From the NCBI GenBank assembly GCA_036925085.1, contig JAUPFP010000003.1, positions 8,184,442-8,248,441 of the forward strand: 64,000 nt of DNA. The letters are read 5' to 3'. Position numbers and translations under genes: made by a program. Positions 1 to 13,500 of the stretch are shown piece by piece; the stretch's first letter is position 1, and each line of letters begins with the position of its first letter. Source of the stretch: Brachycybe producta. Its lineage: Eukaryota > Arthropoda > Diplopoda > Playtdesmida > Andrognathidae. The notes beneath the pieces are model-generated. The model was not told where the DNA came from. It ran no database searches and was given only the letters and a program-made list of their open reading frames with translations.

Positions 1-357
1 ATCATATCGCTGACCAAGCTTTGTGATTCCAGCTTCGTAAAAATCCCGTCCAGCATGTGGACACCAGTTCTGATGAAATAGCCATTGTCTCAGCAATTTC
101 ATCAACAGTTATTTGTCGGTTTGATTGAATCATTTCATCAACATGCTGAACATTGTCAGTCATTGTTGATATGCTTGGTCTCCCAACACGATCGTCGTCA
201 GTGTTGCCGTTCTTGATCATTACCTTGAAATAACCTTCTCGCCATAAACTTCACTCACTTACTTATGAATTTCAGTGGGATTACACTTTTCCAAAAATAC
301 AAATTGGATTACTGCACGACTTTCAATTTTTGACGATGGAACAGTAGCAGTTGCCAT
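1..357 (-). mobile_element. mariner transposon remnant, internally deleted
   Basis: Read on the minus strand from an ATG at 357, the translation has the mariner N-terminal helix-turn-helix features: RAVIQFVFLEKCNPTEIHK, then VSEVYGEKV, then GRPSIST, then RQITVDEIAETMAIS. Just after this, in another frame near 1-60, comes a segment like the mariner C-terminus (DFYEAGITKLGQRYD). The catalytic core between them is absent. The copy also has in-frame stops early in the reading, so it is dead and MITE-like. It lies downstream of ZFYVE26 exon 12, in an intron or 3' flank, and continues past the left window edge. Confidence 0.75.
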
Positions 358-1327
358 TGTTGTTAACTGATATGAGACGAGCTATCAACATTACAATCGA
401 TATCTCTATCGATCTATTGAGAATTAAGTTCAAACAGTGTTGCCTCAACTTCACATCAAAACATCTCATCTTGGAGGAAAATTATGAACACGTGCAATTT
501 CTTTTTGATTATCCCTCGCTTGTTTCCCATTTCGATGGCAGGTAAGAAACATGAATCTGAGCTGACGCGAATCAGCCCCGAAACATTTCAACATTGTTGC
601 GAGTCTGAATCGCAACTGACATGATTTAGACCCGCAACAATGTATCGCAACAAAGTTACCTGGTGTGTACCACTCTTGAGATCCAAAATCACGAAGGTTT
701 GAAACTGTTAAGATGTTTTGGATCAAAGGGGTCGATAGAATTGTTAATCAATAAATGTGAACATAAAAGCTGTAACCTAATAATTATATCAATTATATAT
801 CCATATTAAAAATAATTTAATTACATTTTCCCCAGCAAATAAAATTCAAATTTGCAATATTTTTTTAATCAAACCCTTTGTAACATAACATTTTGAGAAA
901 TATTTAAAATGTTCAATAATAATTTTCAGAAAAAAGTGCTTTAAAAGTGAAATATACAAAAACAATGGTTTATATACTTTTCAAATAATTATAAAAATTG
1001 GCTTCATTTGGTGTAATGTACATCCATTTTGCGAAATGAACATAAACTGACCTGATGCAAAACACAAAATCGACATACATTTGGTGTAATGGGCAATTAC
1101 TTCAAATGGATGCGACATAATTATGCTTTTAAACACAACAATCCAGTTATTTTTCAACATCAAATTACTTTTACTGTTTTACAGAATTGGAAATTGTAAA
1201 CATACCGTCATGTTACCCTGTCTAATGTTGCGTAAGCACTGCGACGAGATTGCAACCACAGCAGACAAACGAAAAAAAAAAAAGTAATTTTTAGATAAAG
1301 TAAAATGAGAGAAAAAATCATTCACAC
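358..1327. other. AT-rich intron or flank, nothing coding seen
   Basis: This stretch lies 3' of the last visible ZFYVE26 exon. It is AT-rich, and its short open frames resemble nothing I know. A poly-A run at 1272-1283 is the only simple repeat. The remaining C-terminal exons of ZFYVE26 (about 250 residues expected) were not found here and probably lie left of the window. Confidence 0.5.
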
Positions 1328-1592
1328 TTTCTCGTCAATAGGAATGTTCTTCGACGATGTCAACTGAACCAATATCTGCTGCAGTAGTGCATTCGTCTGG
1401 TTCACTTTGTTCTGGTCCTTAAGACGCTGGAAACAAAGTGCAAACTTTTCCCGTGCGGCACTGTGACGACCGATTCTAAGGTAAGCCGTTCCCCAAGCCG
1501 ACCACACCCCGATGACATCCAGCCCACCTTTGGTTGAGATGTCTAAAGCCAACGCCCATCTTTCATTGAGAATAAGTTTATCTCGGAGACGT
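1328..1592 (-). CDS. ZFYVE26: ZFYVE26 exon 12 (C-terminal helical region)
   Basis: This exon follows a TTTCTTAG acceptor. Its first base completes an Arg codon begun in exon 11, and it encodes RLRDKLILNERWALALDISTKGGLDVIG and onward. Human spastizin has the matching stretch ending in VEVSTKTGLDTTGAW, followed by REKFSRC, here REKFALC. The likely donor is GAGAAA|GTGTGA at 1327. If that donor were not used, the frame would end two codons later, which would be much too early for this family. The exon is separated from exon 11 by a 12.97-kb intron that holds Gypsy element D. Confidence 0.88.
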
Positions 1593-4500
1593 CTAAGAAA
1601 TCACATATTCCATTAATCACTATATGGTAATTTCAATGTTTCTTAATTGTTATCAGAGTAATTTATTACACAACACAAGAAATAAATCTAAACTTGAGTT
1701 TCATACCAAGCTTTTGTAACACCCTGTAAATCGTGATCCCGCCAAAACCATAGCCTGGGGGGTAAACAACTCTCAACCGTCCCTCCCTCCTCTCTGACTC
1801 ACCTTTCTGACTCATGCCCAAGCGGCGGATTGATACATAAAGGACCATGGTCACTTGGACCTGGTTACACCTTGCAGGTGTACACAGGTCCAAGGTATAA
1901 AAGGACCGTGTTCCTCTTTGTTCGGAAGTTCTTTCCTTTGCCTGTTTTTGAGATACATTCCAAATCATGGGCCTGAGGATTTCCAGTTAGTATATTACTA
2001 TTCACCCTTGTATCTGTACTTCTTACAAGGAATGAATAAAAGTGTTGTAACAAGAAGTAGCGTTGTCTCTATGTCTTTATGTTAATAACTTCTCTTCAGA
2101 GGCCGGAGGTTTCATAGGGCAGGAGCTATACGATTCTCAGCAGCTACAACATCTTCTCTGGTCGGGATACCGATGGAGAAGATGTATATCAGCATCAACC
2201 GGAAGAGAGAGAGATGGCCGCCACTCTCCTGCATCGATTTCACCCCCATGCAGAAGAGTGACTACAATCTATCTCCATCCAGCTCTCTCTACAGCTCGGA
2301 TCTTCTCTGTGCAGGTGTCATACTGCTCAGAGAAGAAACGAAAAGTAGAAAATGTCATCTAAAGGTTGGTAATAAAATGTTGGTTGATGTCAAAAGCTCA
2401 CATTTGGTGGAGGTGCGGGGTATAGCTCCATCTGCCTTCTCCGACCTGTAAACAGAAGCCGTCCTTTGTCCCAAGTCTCGTGATTGTGCCTCACGAGGCT
2501 TCGTCCGTCCTTTCTATGTTGGAACCACGTATGGAGACCCTCGATAGCGTCAAAGTCAACCGCGTGGCGCCTGTCTGTAAAACCGCGTATGGAGACCCTC
2601 GATCACGTCAAAGTCAACCGCGCGGCGTCCTTTGTGTTGGAACCACGTGTGGAGACCCTCGATAGCGTCAAAGTCGACCACGTGGCGCCTTTGTAAAACC
2701 GCGTATGGAGGCCCTCGATCACGTCAAAGCCAACCGCGCGGCGTCCTTTGTGTTGGAACCACGTATGGAGGCCCTCGATCACGTCAAAGCCAACCGCGTG
2801 GCGCCTTTTTTATGTTGGGACCATGTATGGAGGCCCTCGATCACGTCAAAGCCAACCGCATGGCACCGTTTTTTGTGGAATCGCGGAAGAGACTTGTGGC
2901 TACACACACCACGTGTCGACCGCGCGATTCTGTGTCCTGTCCTTAGAGACACGTGGGAACGAACTTTTGTCTGCGGACCGCTTAGCACTCGGAAACGTGG
3001 ACAACCGTTTGGACACACGTGTTTCCGTCCGTGTTTTTGTATTTTATGTTTCCATTACAATCACCCACTGTCATCTTCACTCTTCCTTAATTTTCAAAGT
3101 GAAACCCACACCACGTGGGCAACACTTTAAACAAATTCTTCTTACTCTCCGAGAGGAGTTTGCAGTCTCATTATGAGATGAGCAAACAAATCTCATCTAC
3201 TAATCTATTCACCTATTAATAGGCTTTTAAAGGACGTGTGTGTCTTTTAAAATGTCCTATTATCTTCACTCTTCATCTTTAATTTTCAAGCAAGATTCTC
3301 CCTAACTATCTCATTGTTAGGGGGCTTACAAGCTTAGAACACACTTTTCCTAGCCACGTGGGACTTTCTTGTCCCCCCCTTTTCTTTGTTCTTTGTTTTT
3401 ACACTTGTGTTTCCCTTGGGACCCTCTATGTCCCAAGTCATGTTCTTCAATTTCTTCATCATCATCACCTCAATGCATCATCACATGAACTTTCTCCATT
3501 GGACAGCACTGAAGCCCGGCCGCCATTTTGGATCGACCAGACACTCTTCAAAAAGCGCCAATGGAGCGGTTTTTCGCTCCATGTGACTCATTGTTGTACC
3601 TTCTCTCATCTTTTTGTGTCCTCTTCTCTTCCAGAGGGTTGCACTCACGCGCCCCCTGGCGGAGTTCCTCTTGTTAGAGAAAACTTCTCTTTTTCTTTGA
3701 ATTTTCTCTCTTTTTGTGTCTTTCTCCTGGCCACCATAAAAACGTGCCCCGGAGGAACGTTTCAATCATCAATTTTTGGACATTGCAATAAACTGAACCG
3801 GAAGTGGCCACCACGGCGCCACCTACGGACTTCTTCATTTTACTCAACATAGTCCCTCACTGGGCACTGACTCTGTCTTTTTCATCCGGAGCCATCCAGC
3901 AGTGAGGACTCAAAATTTCTACAGTCTAAACATTTCTTCTGGTTCACCAAGCATTTAGCTTGTTGAACACACTTCCATTTCAACACTGTTTTACTTTTTT
4001 AATAAAACTAAATTAAAACTTTTGATGTGCGGGCACCGCACCTAAGTTTTAAACTTTCCAAGTAAAACAGCTTTCTTCTCTTGCTTTCAGGAGAGTTCAG
4101 CCATCTTGAACTTCTCCTTTGTTTGTGCATTTAAAAAGTTCAGCCATCTTGAACTTTTTGTTCTTGTGTGTTCTTTACACACACACTCTTCATTCTTGTT
4201 TCCAAGTAAAACTAAAAGTGCGGGCACCGCGCTCTAGCTTTACTCTTCGTATTGCTTGCCTCTTCTTCAGGCAACTGCAATACACTTTCATTTCTAATTC
4301 ACTTTCTGCAGTGCAATTTCGATTGGGTGGTGTACCACGCTCGAGGTTGTATTGTACATCTGCTGTTTCTTTATTGAGGTTTTTGGAATTCTCATAACCT
4401 CCACGTGGTCGCCAAATACCGCGTGTCGAAAGAGATCCTTCTAAAATCTGACACTCAATCGAGAACTCACGACGCTACACCAGTTGGGAACCAAAACTCG

Positions 4501-7500
4501 TCACACGCCCAACTGAGAACACGATCAATACGATACAACCATCACCACACTAACGGAGTGAACGGCCACTTCGTTATACACGTCACAAGCTTAGGTAATC
4601 TATCGTTACTCAGTGTATAAGAGTACGATAGTGTCGGTTGCCGACAAGCACTAAATTACCGACGCGAAGTGACAACACCGACCTACAAACTGAACGAGTC
4701 CCATCATACTGGAACCGAAAAGTATAGCACAGAGTGTACTCGAGAACCCTCGGAGCTGCACACAACGACTTGGACTTCGCCGGACTCGTTCATCACCGCA
4801 CATTCACATTACACAAGCCACGTCATTAATCATGGCTACCTCACACGACAATACGGGGTCCCTGTCTGATCACCAGGGTTCACACGAAGATCTGTTGGAA
4901 GTACCCGTGACTACTGATGTGACACCACCGCCGCGGCCGACTGGGGCCGAGTTTGACCACCTGTCACAACAAGTGGCTGCACTCTCGACTCGCATGTCTC
5001 AGCTCATAGACGACCGACTCACACCGAATCGACCGACTACACCACGGCGGACAACACGCACACACCGACTTCGCGACGATGACTCGGACGCCTCTTCAGC
5101 TCCCTATGTTGGCTACAGAGAGCGTCACGATCGTTACGAAAGACATTACACACCGCACACACGTCATCTACCGCGTAACCCTAACTGGCAACAACAAGGG
5201 CAGTCAATGATCCGCGTCACAGAGATGAGCGTGCGGAAATACCGATTATGACACGTGCTGATTCTCCTCACTCGCTTGTCCGGGTTGCACGTAGCGGTCG
5301 CCGCTCGACACCCCCGGAACGACAGCCTCACCAAGGAGCGACACAAGGCACTTCAGTTTACGCGCCACGTTTTCCACCGCAAGGGGTAGGTCTGATGCCG
5401 GCTGGAATGCCAAACGTCCAGGATGGCATCTATCGACCAACCCCCAGAGAACCCTCCGTGGAAGAGTTCAATAAGAAATACAGCGGTCGCCACCCTGCCG
5501 ACTCAATCCAAAAATTCAACGGATTGACAGGTTTTCGTCCCTTCCTGGAAGAATTCGAGGAAGTGGCCCACCTGTACGGTTGGAAAGACCACCACAAGGA
5601 GGAATACATCACGGGGTGTTTCACTGGGGCCGCCCGCACGTGGCTGAGTAAACTGAGGTATGAGCTTCAGGACATTCCTTGGCCAGCACTGAGAGTACAG
5701 ATGGTAGATACGTTCGGGAAGCCGAACGAACTGGCCATCTTGGAGAAAAAGTATACAGAGATGCTCCAGAAGGAAGGTGAGAGTACACAAGCTTTCATCT
5801 GGGATCAGTCATCATACTCGGCGACCGAGTTTACCCGCAACTTGACGATCAGCTGCATATAAGTCAGTTGCGCCGCGCTCTACATCCCACCATACAGAAC
5901 GCCGCGCACCACGCATCTACGACGTCGTTCAAGGACTTCGCAAACGCCGTCCTCAATATGGAGGTGGTCTTGCTGTCCTTGGATAAATGGCCGACGGAAC
6001 CAAAACCCGCGGCTGATTCACAGTCGGGTAAAGGAGCATCGAAGACCGACCAGGAGCCGGCGGCAGCCGCCAGCCCTAAAGACAAAACACACCGGTCTAG
6101 GCACGATAAAAAGCCTAGTCAGACTGCTGCCACCAATTCATACCGACACTCTGCGGCGGACCCCCAACCAGAGACCACTCGCACGTTCGACAAGAGTAAG
6201 TCGACGTGTTATAATTGTGGCAAATTGGGGCATTTCGTCCGTGAGTGTCGGCAACCAAAGAAGAAGGTTGCAATTAAGCAGTTTGGGGAGCCGGTTACCG
6301 ACTATGACATCAAAGGAGAGGTGCCTGAAACGGATATCATCACCGAAGACGGCATTGAGTTTGCTCTGATACGAGTGGCGGGACAAATCCGCCGGATTCC
6401 TCTTCCAGCAGCAGACTCAGCCGCCGGAGCACATACTCCTGATAAACCCGACAACGACAGCTCTGACGACTCTGAGGACATACCAGTCAAGGTGCTCGAC
6501 CGGGCTCCTGCACATAAATGGACCCCGGACGAGCTAATCGTTTGGCAGGACACGCTCGACGTCCTTAAACAATCCACCAAGGAGATTGGGTGCCGTGAAA
6601 ATAAAACAATAGCCATCATGGCTCCCGGAACCCAATCGCCGACGAAGGGCCACTCCTGCTGCCGAAGACTAATGACAACGGTGTATGAGCAGCTGGTAAG
6701 CAGCTGCTCACCTCAAGAAGTCGGAGACTACGATGCCAGCGACAAGAACCCACGCATCGCCGTCACGATCAACGGGAAGAGTATACGAATGCTCGCGGAC
6801 ACCGGAGCTACGGGCAGCGTTATCACCATTGAACTCGCGCAGGAACACAAGTTCGAAATCGAGCCTGTGTTAATCCCACCCAACATTCAGGGTGTGGGAG
6901 GCCAACGGATCACCGTGGTGGGGCGACTCGCCGCGACGGTCCAGCTGGGCCCCCACGCTGTGCGAGGGCACTTGCTAGTGATCACCGGCCGGCACGAAGC
7001 CATCTTAGGCCGAGATCTAGGCCGGGCTCTGCACTTAGCCGTGTCCATGACAACGAATAAAGTATACGTGGAGGACGACCTCTTCGAGTCCACACTCCGA
7101 CAAAAATGCATCGAAGCACACATCGGATGGGCTCTGGGAGAAACTTCCGTAGAGGCCCTTGGCAAATCTGCCAGCACCTCTAAGGAAAGCCTCGAAACTC
7201 CACCCCGTGAGTGATGACGAAAGCAACGGCCACCCACGCTGTCAAGAAACCAAACGCGACGAAAATAAAACAATAATTCACCAGTGTTTATTTCATGACT
7301 ATGGAAATAAACACCAGCAACCATCAAATATCAACAATAGAAGAGCGGGAGGAATTTGAGAATTGTTGTGTTGAGAAACAACTGAGGACAGTTGTCAAGA
7401 GGTGGGGGAGGGGATAAAAGGAACCCCCCAGCGACTAAACAACCCCACAGCATCAACAACCCCTCTAAACACTCTCAAATAACTCCCAAAACTCTACAAA

Positions 7501-10500
7501 ATTCATACAACTTTAATTTTTGAAACACTTCTAAACTTTTCAAAATGGCCGCCAATATTTACATATTGGCAACCATTTCAAACATGCAATAAACTATACC
7601 GGAACCACGTGGCCTTCACAAACAACAGTCAACCACGTGGTACACCTGAGAAAAACGCCGAAGGCCAGTCAAGGACGTTCAGAAGAAAAATCAAGAGCCA
7701 TAAAAGGGTCAGCAAAAGGAAAACACCGTGCTCCCCCTTTTATTATGGACGGACGTCATTGACCATGATGTTGACAGTAGAGGGATAGAAAACTTCAAAG
7801 GGACAATTGCTCTGGGGGCCAGACCAATGCACTGGGACTTCAAAGAAAAAAAAACAAACAACAAAAAACTGCAGGCCATAAAAAAAAACAGTTTTGAAGA
7901 TTTTGTGAGAGCGGACACCTTCAATTAAAAAATAAAATTGAAGAACCTGTCACCCTCTCAATTAAGATCGAATTTGTGGGACACCAACTCCTGTCCCACT
8001 CCCCCCTAAAAACAATAACAAACAGCAAGGTACATTAGTAACCTTGCTGACCTATTCTTTCCAAAAAAAAAGGCATTAAGGAAAGGAAGGGGAGAAAGTT
8101 AATGGGCAACTTCACACCTCGGTGTGAAATAAAATAACGGCCCTTCTCCCTCGAGATTCCTTAGTCCTTTTGTTTATCTAAAAATAATAAACAGGACCGA
8201 CTCTGATAAGAACTAGATCAACACCTCTCACATCTAATGTCGGTGGGACAACCCCCACCCCCAATAAATAAAGTCGTGAAGAAACCAATTAGAGTAAGGT
8301 GTCTTATTCTAAAAGGGGCCGGCCCTTCTAACTTTTAAAATTAAATAAGAAAAGTGACCAAACTTGGTCAATTACCACTCGATTTGCTCTCTTCAAAGAA
8401 GCACTCGTTTTTGTTCATCTCTTTATGCTCGATCTTCTTCAATCACCAAATCTTCAATCTACTTCTGTGCCAAGTTCCAAATTTTAATTTCAAACTTCTT
8501 CAGTTTTTGTTGTCAATCCAAAGCTTGAGTGCCACCTTCAAGCCTTTGAACTCACGTGCAGTGCATCAGACTTCAGAACTTTTTGGACCTCTTGAAATAA
8601 TAACAGAGTGATCGGGGACCGATTTCTGTTATTATTTGGAAGTAATCACCAGCAGCGGGACTTTTGAAAAAGTAAGAACTTTTAAACTCTTAAGAAATAT
8701 GCCAGGTAGAGGCTCATGGAGAGGAGGCAGAATGATGTCTGCCTCTTCTAGTGAAGATGAGACGGAGAGTGGAACGGCGGGGACCGCTGAACCCCTCTCT
8801 CAATCTACCTGCCAGCTACAAAAGGCGGGCGCCGCCAGTGCGCCAATAACAAGAAGAGAGTCGCCAAACACAATAGATAGGCGCCGCACCTCCTCCGAAC
8901 CGGAGAATTTTCACCGGCGCGGGGAGAAGCGCCTAAAAGCAAGCTTCAAGCGACCTGCCAATGTCGGGCGCGAAGGGAAGCCTGCTGCTCCAAGCAGCAT
9001 CGTCCCCTTCGACGTCACGACATCAAAACACTACTGGGAGGAGCGGGAAGACCGCATTGATATCAACATCATGGCATGGGGGGTTAACCAGGCGTTCCGC
9101 GATAGCATCGCGCCTGGTCAACCCATTCCGGGTGGAGCTGAAGCGAGAGGGAAGCATGGGGGAGGCGGATCTGTGCCTTCCCCCCTCGAAGACCTCCACT
9201 TGGAGCTGCAGAGGGAGGCTGCCCTTCGTCAGGCAGCCAGAGATAAAAAGGAAGGGGAAGACAATCTGGCGTACCTCCGTGCGGTTTGCGCCCGCCTTGT
9301 CGAGCTGGGCTTACCGTGTACGGCGCAACTCCCGAAGGAGGAGCTCCTGCGAATCGAGGCCCGACTCCAAGAAGCCGCCCGAGTTACGTCGTCAGCTACG
9401 TCATCATCTCCATCCTCAAACTCGCCAGCAACCCTGACAACTGGCCTCTCCACATCTCCTTCTCCACCCATAACGCCACCAGAGCCTTTCCAACACTGCT
9501 CACCGGTGCCGTCAATCACTCCGCCGCCTCCTCCTCATACACCATTATCATCACCACCAACCTCCCGATGTGCCACGCCTCCACGCAGCAAGGCCGCCAC
9601 ACCAACTCCGACTCCAAAGTTACCTTCCATAGTGGTGGTTCCCCAACCTGTTCGTGTTCAGGTTCCCACTGGGGCTCGCCCCAAGGAGCCTCAACAGTCC
9701 TACAGGGGCCACCACTCTTCTCGAGACTCTCTTCAACGGCCACAGCCACGTCGCTCTTCGCCACGTGGTTCCCATCTTTCGCCACGACGCCGACCCGACG
9801 GAAGAAGTCAGCAGGAACAACGTGGTTCCTCTGGACGCGGCCTTCCGCCGCGTAATAACTTCGACCCAAGGGTCAGGCAAGATCTACAGGATCACCGAGT
9901 CCAACTGGACCGCGACCATCGCTACGAAACTTGGGGCCCTCCTACTCGGGTCCCGCATCGCTCTCCTCCTCCGCCACCTCCGGGCCGCCCTTCTGGACGA
10001 CCTACGCCTACACCTTTGATGCCGCCGCCTTCCGCCGAGCGTGCCGCGTTCTTGAAAAAACAGAAGGCCATCACAAACCTTCTGCAAGACGTCATGCAAC
10101 AGGGAGGTGACCCCATGGAAGCACTGGGCCGTGCACCAGGAAGTGCCAAGCCACTGGAGGCGCTGAGCAGGAAGTCAGCATCGAAGCGACTACGTCAGCG
10201 GGCCCGCGATATGGCCCGGTCCGCCTTGCGCCATGCCAGGCCTATCACGGGCGCATCAGTTTCTCTGGAACCTGCGGCTCCAACACCAGCCCGACCAGCC
10301 GCACCGCCCACTGTACCCCATGCCGGGGCTACTCTGGGGCGGTTACCGCTGGATCGTCCGTTCCGTGCAGCCACCTCTGGCGAGAGGTTGCTCAACAATC
10401 GGTGGGTCACTTGGCAGCGCGAAGTGCGCTCTGCCAACACCCTTTACGTAGGACACTTCTCTTTGGAGGAAGGGTTTCCCCGTCTGGACCTCCCTCCCCG

Positions 10501-13500
10501 GGAGCGATATGTCGTGGGACTCTCCCGCCTAACAAGTGTCCTCGTCACCATCGTCTTCCCAAGAAGACGGATTGTTGAAACCATCAGTTTCGCCGGAGAT
10601 GCCATCGACGAAGCCACGGAAGCCCTTTTGGGAGCTTTCGTCAACTCCGTCTTTGGACTGCCAGCTGGACAGACGTTCCGCACCAGTCGTCACTACATTC
10701 CGGAACCGGATCCTCGTTACCGAATCGCCATCTTGTGGGACGCCGCTTGGGCTACACTGTACAACAAGCGGTCCTCCCGTGAGATTATCGGGGACCGGGA
10801 CATCTTCAATATCTTCCACCGGGATCTACCTGACGACCAGGGACAATGGCTGTCGGCCGCATCCAGCTACCGATGAGGCCAGGTCCGGCGGGATTACCCC
10901 CCCGTATGGTTCATGGACCCAGGATCCTCCCCACCCTCCGCAGCAGGGATAGCTGCGCGCCACATGTACTCATGTGGTTGCCACCCATCCGGGTGGCAGT
11001 ATTGAAAAATTTATAAAAAATAAAATACGTTGCAACTGTTCTTTTCTTTTTAGATTTCCATAGCGGCTCGCCACTCAGCGAGCATTGATTATTTTTTTAT
11101 GTTTTCAGCCTTTTTCACTTTTCTAGGGCGCTGACACTTCAGTGCCAGTGCCTTTCCATAACCACCTTTGTACACGGTAAGTCCTCAGCCACCCATGTCT
11201 CCCCGCTGCGTAACTTGAAAACCTTCCACCCTTGGCTGGAGTACGAGGACGTACTCCAAGCAAAGTTGGAGGGTATGTAACACCCTGTAAATCGTGATCC
11301 CGCCAAAACCATAGCCTGGGGGTAAACAACTCTCAACCGTCCCTCCCTCCTCTCTGACTCACCTTTCTGACTCATGCCCAAGCGGCGGATTGATACATAA
11401 AGGACCATGGTCACTTGGACCTGGTTACACCTTGCAGGTGTACACAGGTCCAAGGTATAAAAGGACCGTGTTCCTCTTTGTTCGGAAGTTCTTTCCTTTG
11501 CCTGTTTTTGAGATACATTCCAAATCATGGGCCTGAGGATTTCCAGTTAGTATATTACTATTCACCCTTGTATCTGTACTTCTTACAAGGAATGAATAAA
11601 AGTGTTGTAACAAGAAGTAGCGTTGTCTCTATGTCTTTATGTTAATAACTTCTCTTCAGAGGCCGGAGGTTTCATAGGGCAGGAGCTATACGATTCTCAG
11701 CAGCTACAACATCTTCTCTGGTCGGGATACCGATGGAGAAGATGTATATCAGCATCAACCGGAAGAGAGAGAGAGAGATGGCCGCCACTCTCCTGCATCG
11801 ATTTCACCCCCATGCAGAAGAGTGACTACAATCTATCTCCATCCAGCTCTCTCTACAGCTCGGATCTTCTCTGTGCAGGTGTCATACTGCTCAGAGAAGA
11901 AACGAAAAGTAGAAAATGTCATCTAAAGGTTGGTAATAAAATGTTGGTTGATGTCAAAAGCTCACACTTTATAAAAGCAACTTAAAACATTTAAAGCTAT
12001 CCTGAAAGTGCTAAGCAATGCAGTATTTTTATGTTCATGACGAGTTTGAAATTTAAACGTGTACGAGAATTTAAAATGGCCATTAAGTTTATACAAAAAT
12101 ATAAAAACATTGTTGTCAGTTTGAGGATAACAAAATCCTCAAACTGACAACGGTTTATTTTACAAAATATAAAAATGACAAGATTGCATTCATTTACTTT
12201 TATATTTGTTTAAAAAAACAAAATCGGGTCATATATATAATATATACATACGTCATGTCGATATTTTTCAAAACAAACTTCTTATGACAATTATTAATGT
12301 ATTTTAAACATCAAATCTGGTCTTTTTTAAACTGCCATGCAACTTTAAAGTATCATTAGAAACATGCTTATAGTTAGCTTCTCTGCTCATCAGACTGAAA
12401 AAAGAATATTTAAATTCTTTACAAATCACTTATAAAAAATTTAAGAGCCTAGATACAAACGCTTAATTCAAGTTTTCTTCAAATGTTTTGATTTAAAAAA
12501 CGGGTTTTTAATGTTTGTTCTCTAGGTTTGAAGTCACATAATAATATTAATAAACAACTAATTTTATGTGCTAAGCTTATAAAAAGAAACATCATGAAGC
12601 CAATAGATTAATGTATGTGCTAATTTTTTTGTTATTGTTCTAAATCGTTTTAACAAGAGTTCTTCAAATGTTTGTAGGAGGGTTTTTTGGTCCTATAAGA
12701 TTTAACATGGAATTGAAAAACGTAAGATTTTAAATATTATTTAAAAATAGAAAGACCTTTCCAAAATCAATATATTGAGACGTTTGGGCACGCCGCTTAT
12801 TTTCGCTTCTTAGCGTTGTCGTTTTTTTGGGGGTTTTTCACGTCACCCTGTATTTTATTTAGCTTCTGGGCCACTCGGTACTTTTGGTACCGAATGACCC
12901 AGATACAATGTTATAGATTATGATCTAACCTTTTCGTTCCCCCTCATTTTTACTTCCACATGAGTGGATTTATGCGTTTTTAATTTGATTTTGTTTTTGT
13001 TTTCGTATCACACGTAAGCGATAACAGGGGATGAATCATGATTTTGGCCAAATAGATCAATCTTTTGATTGGTCTGTACGGGCCAAAATATTAAAATAAC
13101 CAATTAGAAGTTTGTGCCCTGAGAATCCGACTTCTGGGTTCTAAGGGTATAAAAAGGGTTACATTTTGAAGTTTGAGAGAGATTGTAGAAACACTGAACC
13201 TATGCCCTATTTTGGCTAGGTTCTTTTAATTATTATTTTTCAAGTTATATTTTTATGTGTTGTTCGTAATTACCAAGTTCTATTTCGCTTATGTTATATC
13301 CACGAAATAAATCTTCTATTATATTTAACTTAGACAAGTGGTTTTATTTATTTAAACTTAAACTCCGCAGTTGTGCATTTCATCAGTGCAGGTCTTCACC
13401 TTTCTTGGATACTTCAAGGTCCCAACAGGTGCAAAAATGCAATGCAAAAGTATATTTTACACGATTCTTAGGTCAGATTTACGGGCGAAAGTCCGAGAGA

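Larger units (their letters stand above)
1715..11966 (+). mobile_element. Element D: young Gypsy-type LTR element without recognisable pol
   Basis: The element is bounded by near-identical 688- and 691-base direct repeats that start TGTAACACC and end ACA, and is flanked by the 4-base duplication CTTT. Parts in order: 5' LTR; a TGGTGGAGGTGCGG-type primer site right after it; a tandem-repeat leader; gag with a CCHC knuckle; an aspartic protease (DTGA); a spacer; and a 725-residue ORF3. No reverse transcriptase, RNase H or integrase was recognised, so it should depend on a partner element. By eye the two LTRs differ only by homopolymer and GA-repeat length, so the insertion is very recent. Gag-protease has about two breaks; ORF3 looks whole. 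It lies in ZFYVE26 intron 11, antisense to the gene. Confidence 0.88.

Noticed and set aside
2063-2451. Open frames inside and after the D LTR
   Set aside because: They recur at the 3' LTR only because the LTRs are identical, and they resemble no protein.
9229-9880. Antisense and alternative frames within D ORF3
   Set aside because: Shadows of a GC-rich, low-complexity coding frame.
8699-10876. D ORF3 as a host or domesticated gene
   Set aside because: It lies between matching LTRs with a target duplication, so it belongs to the element.
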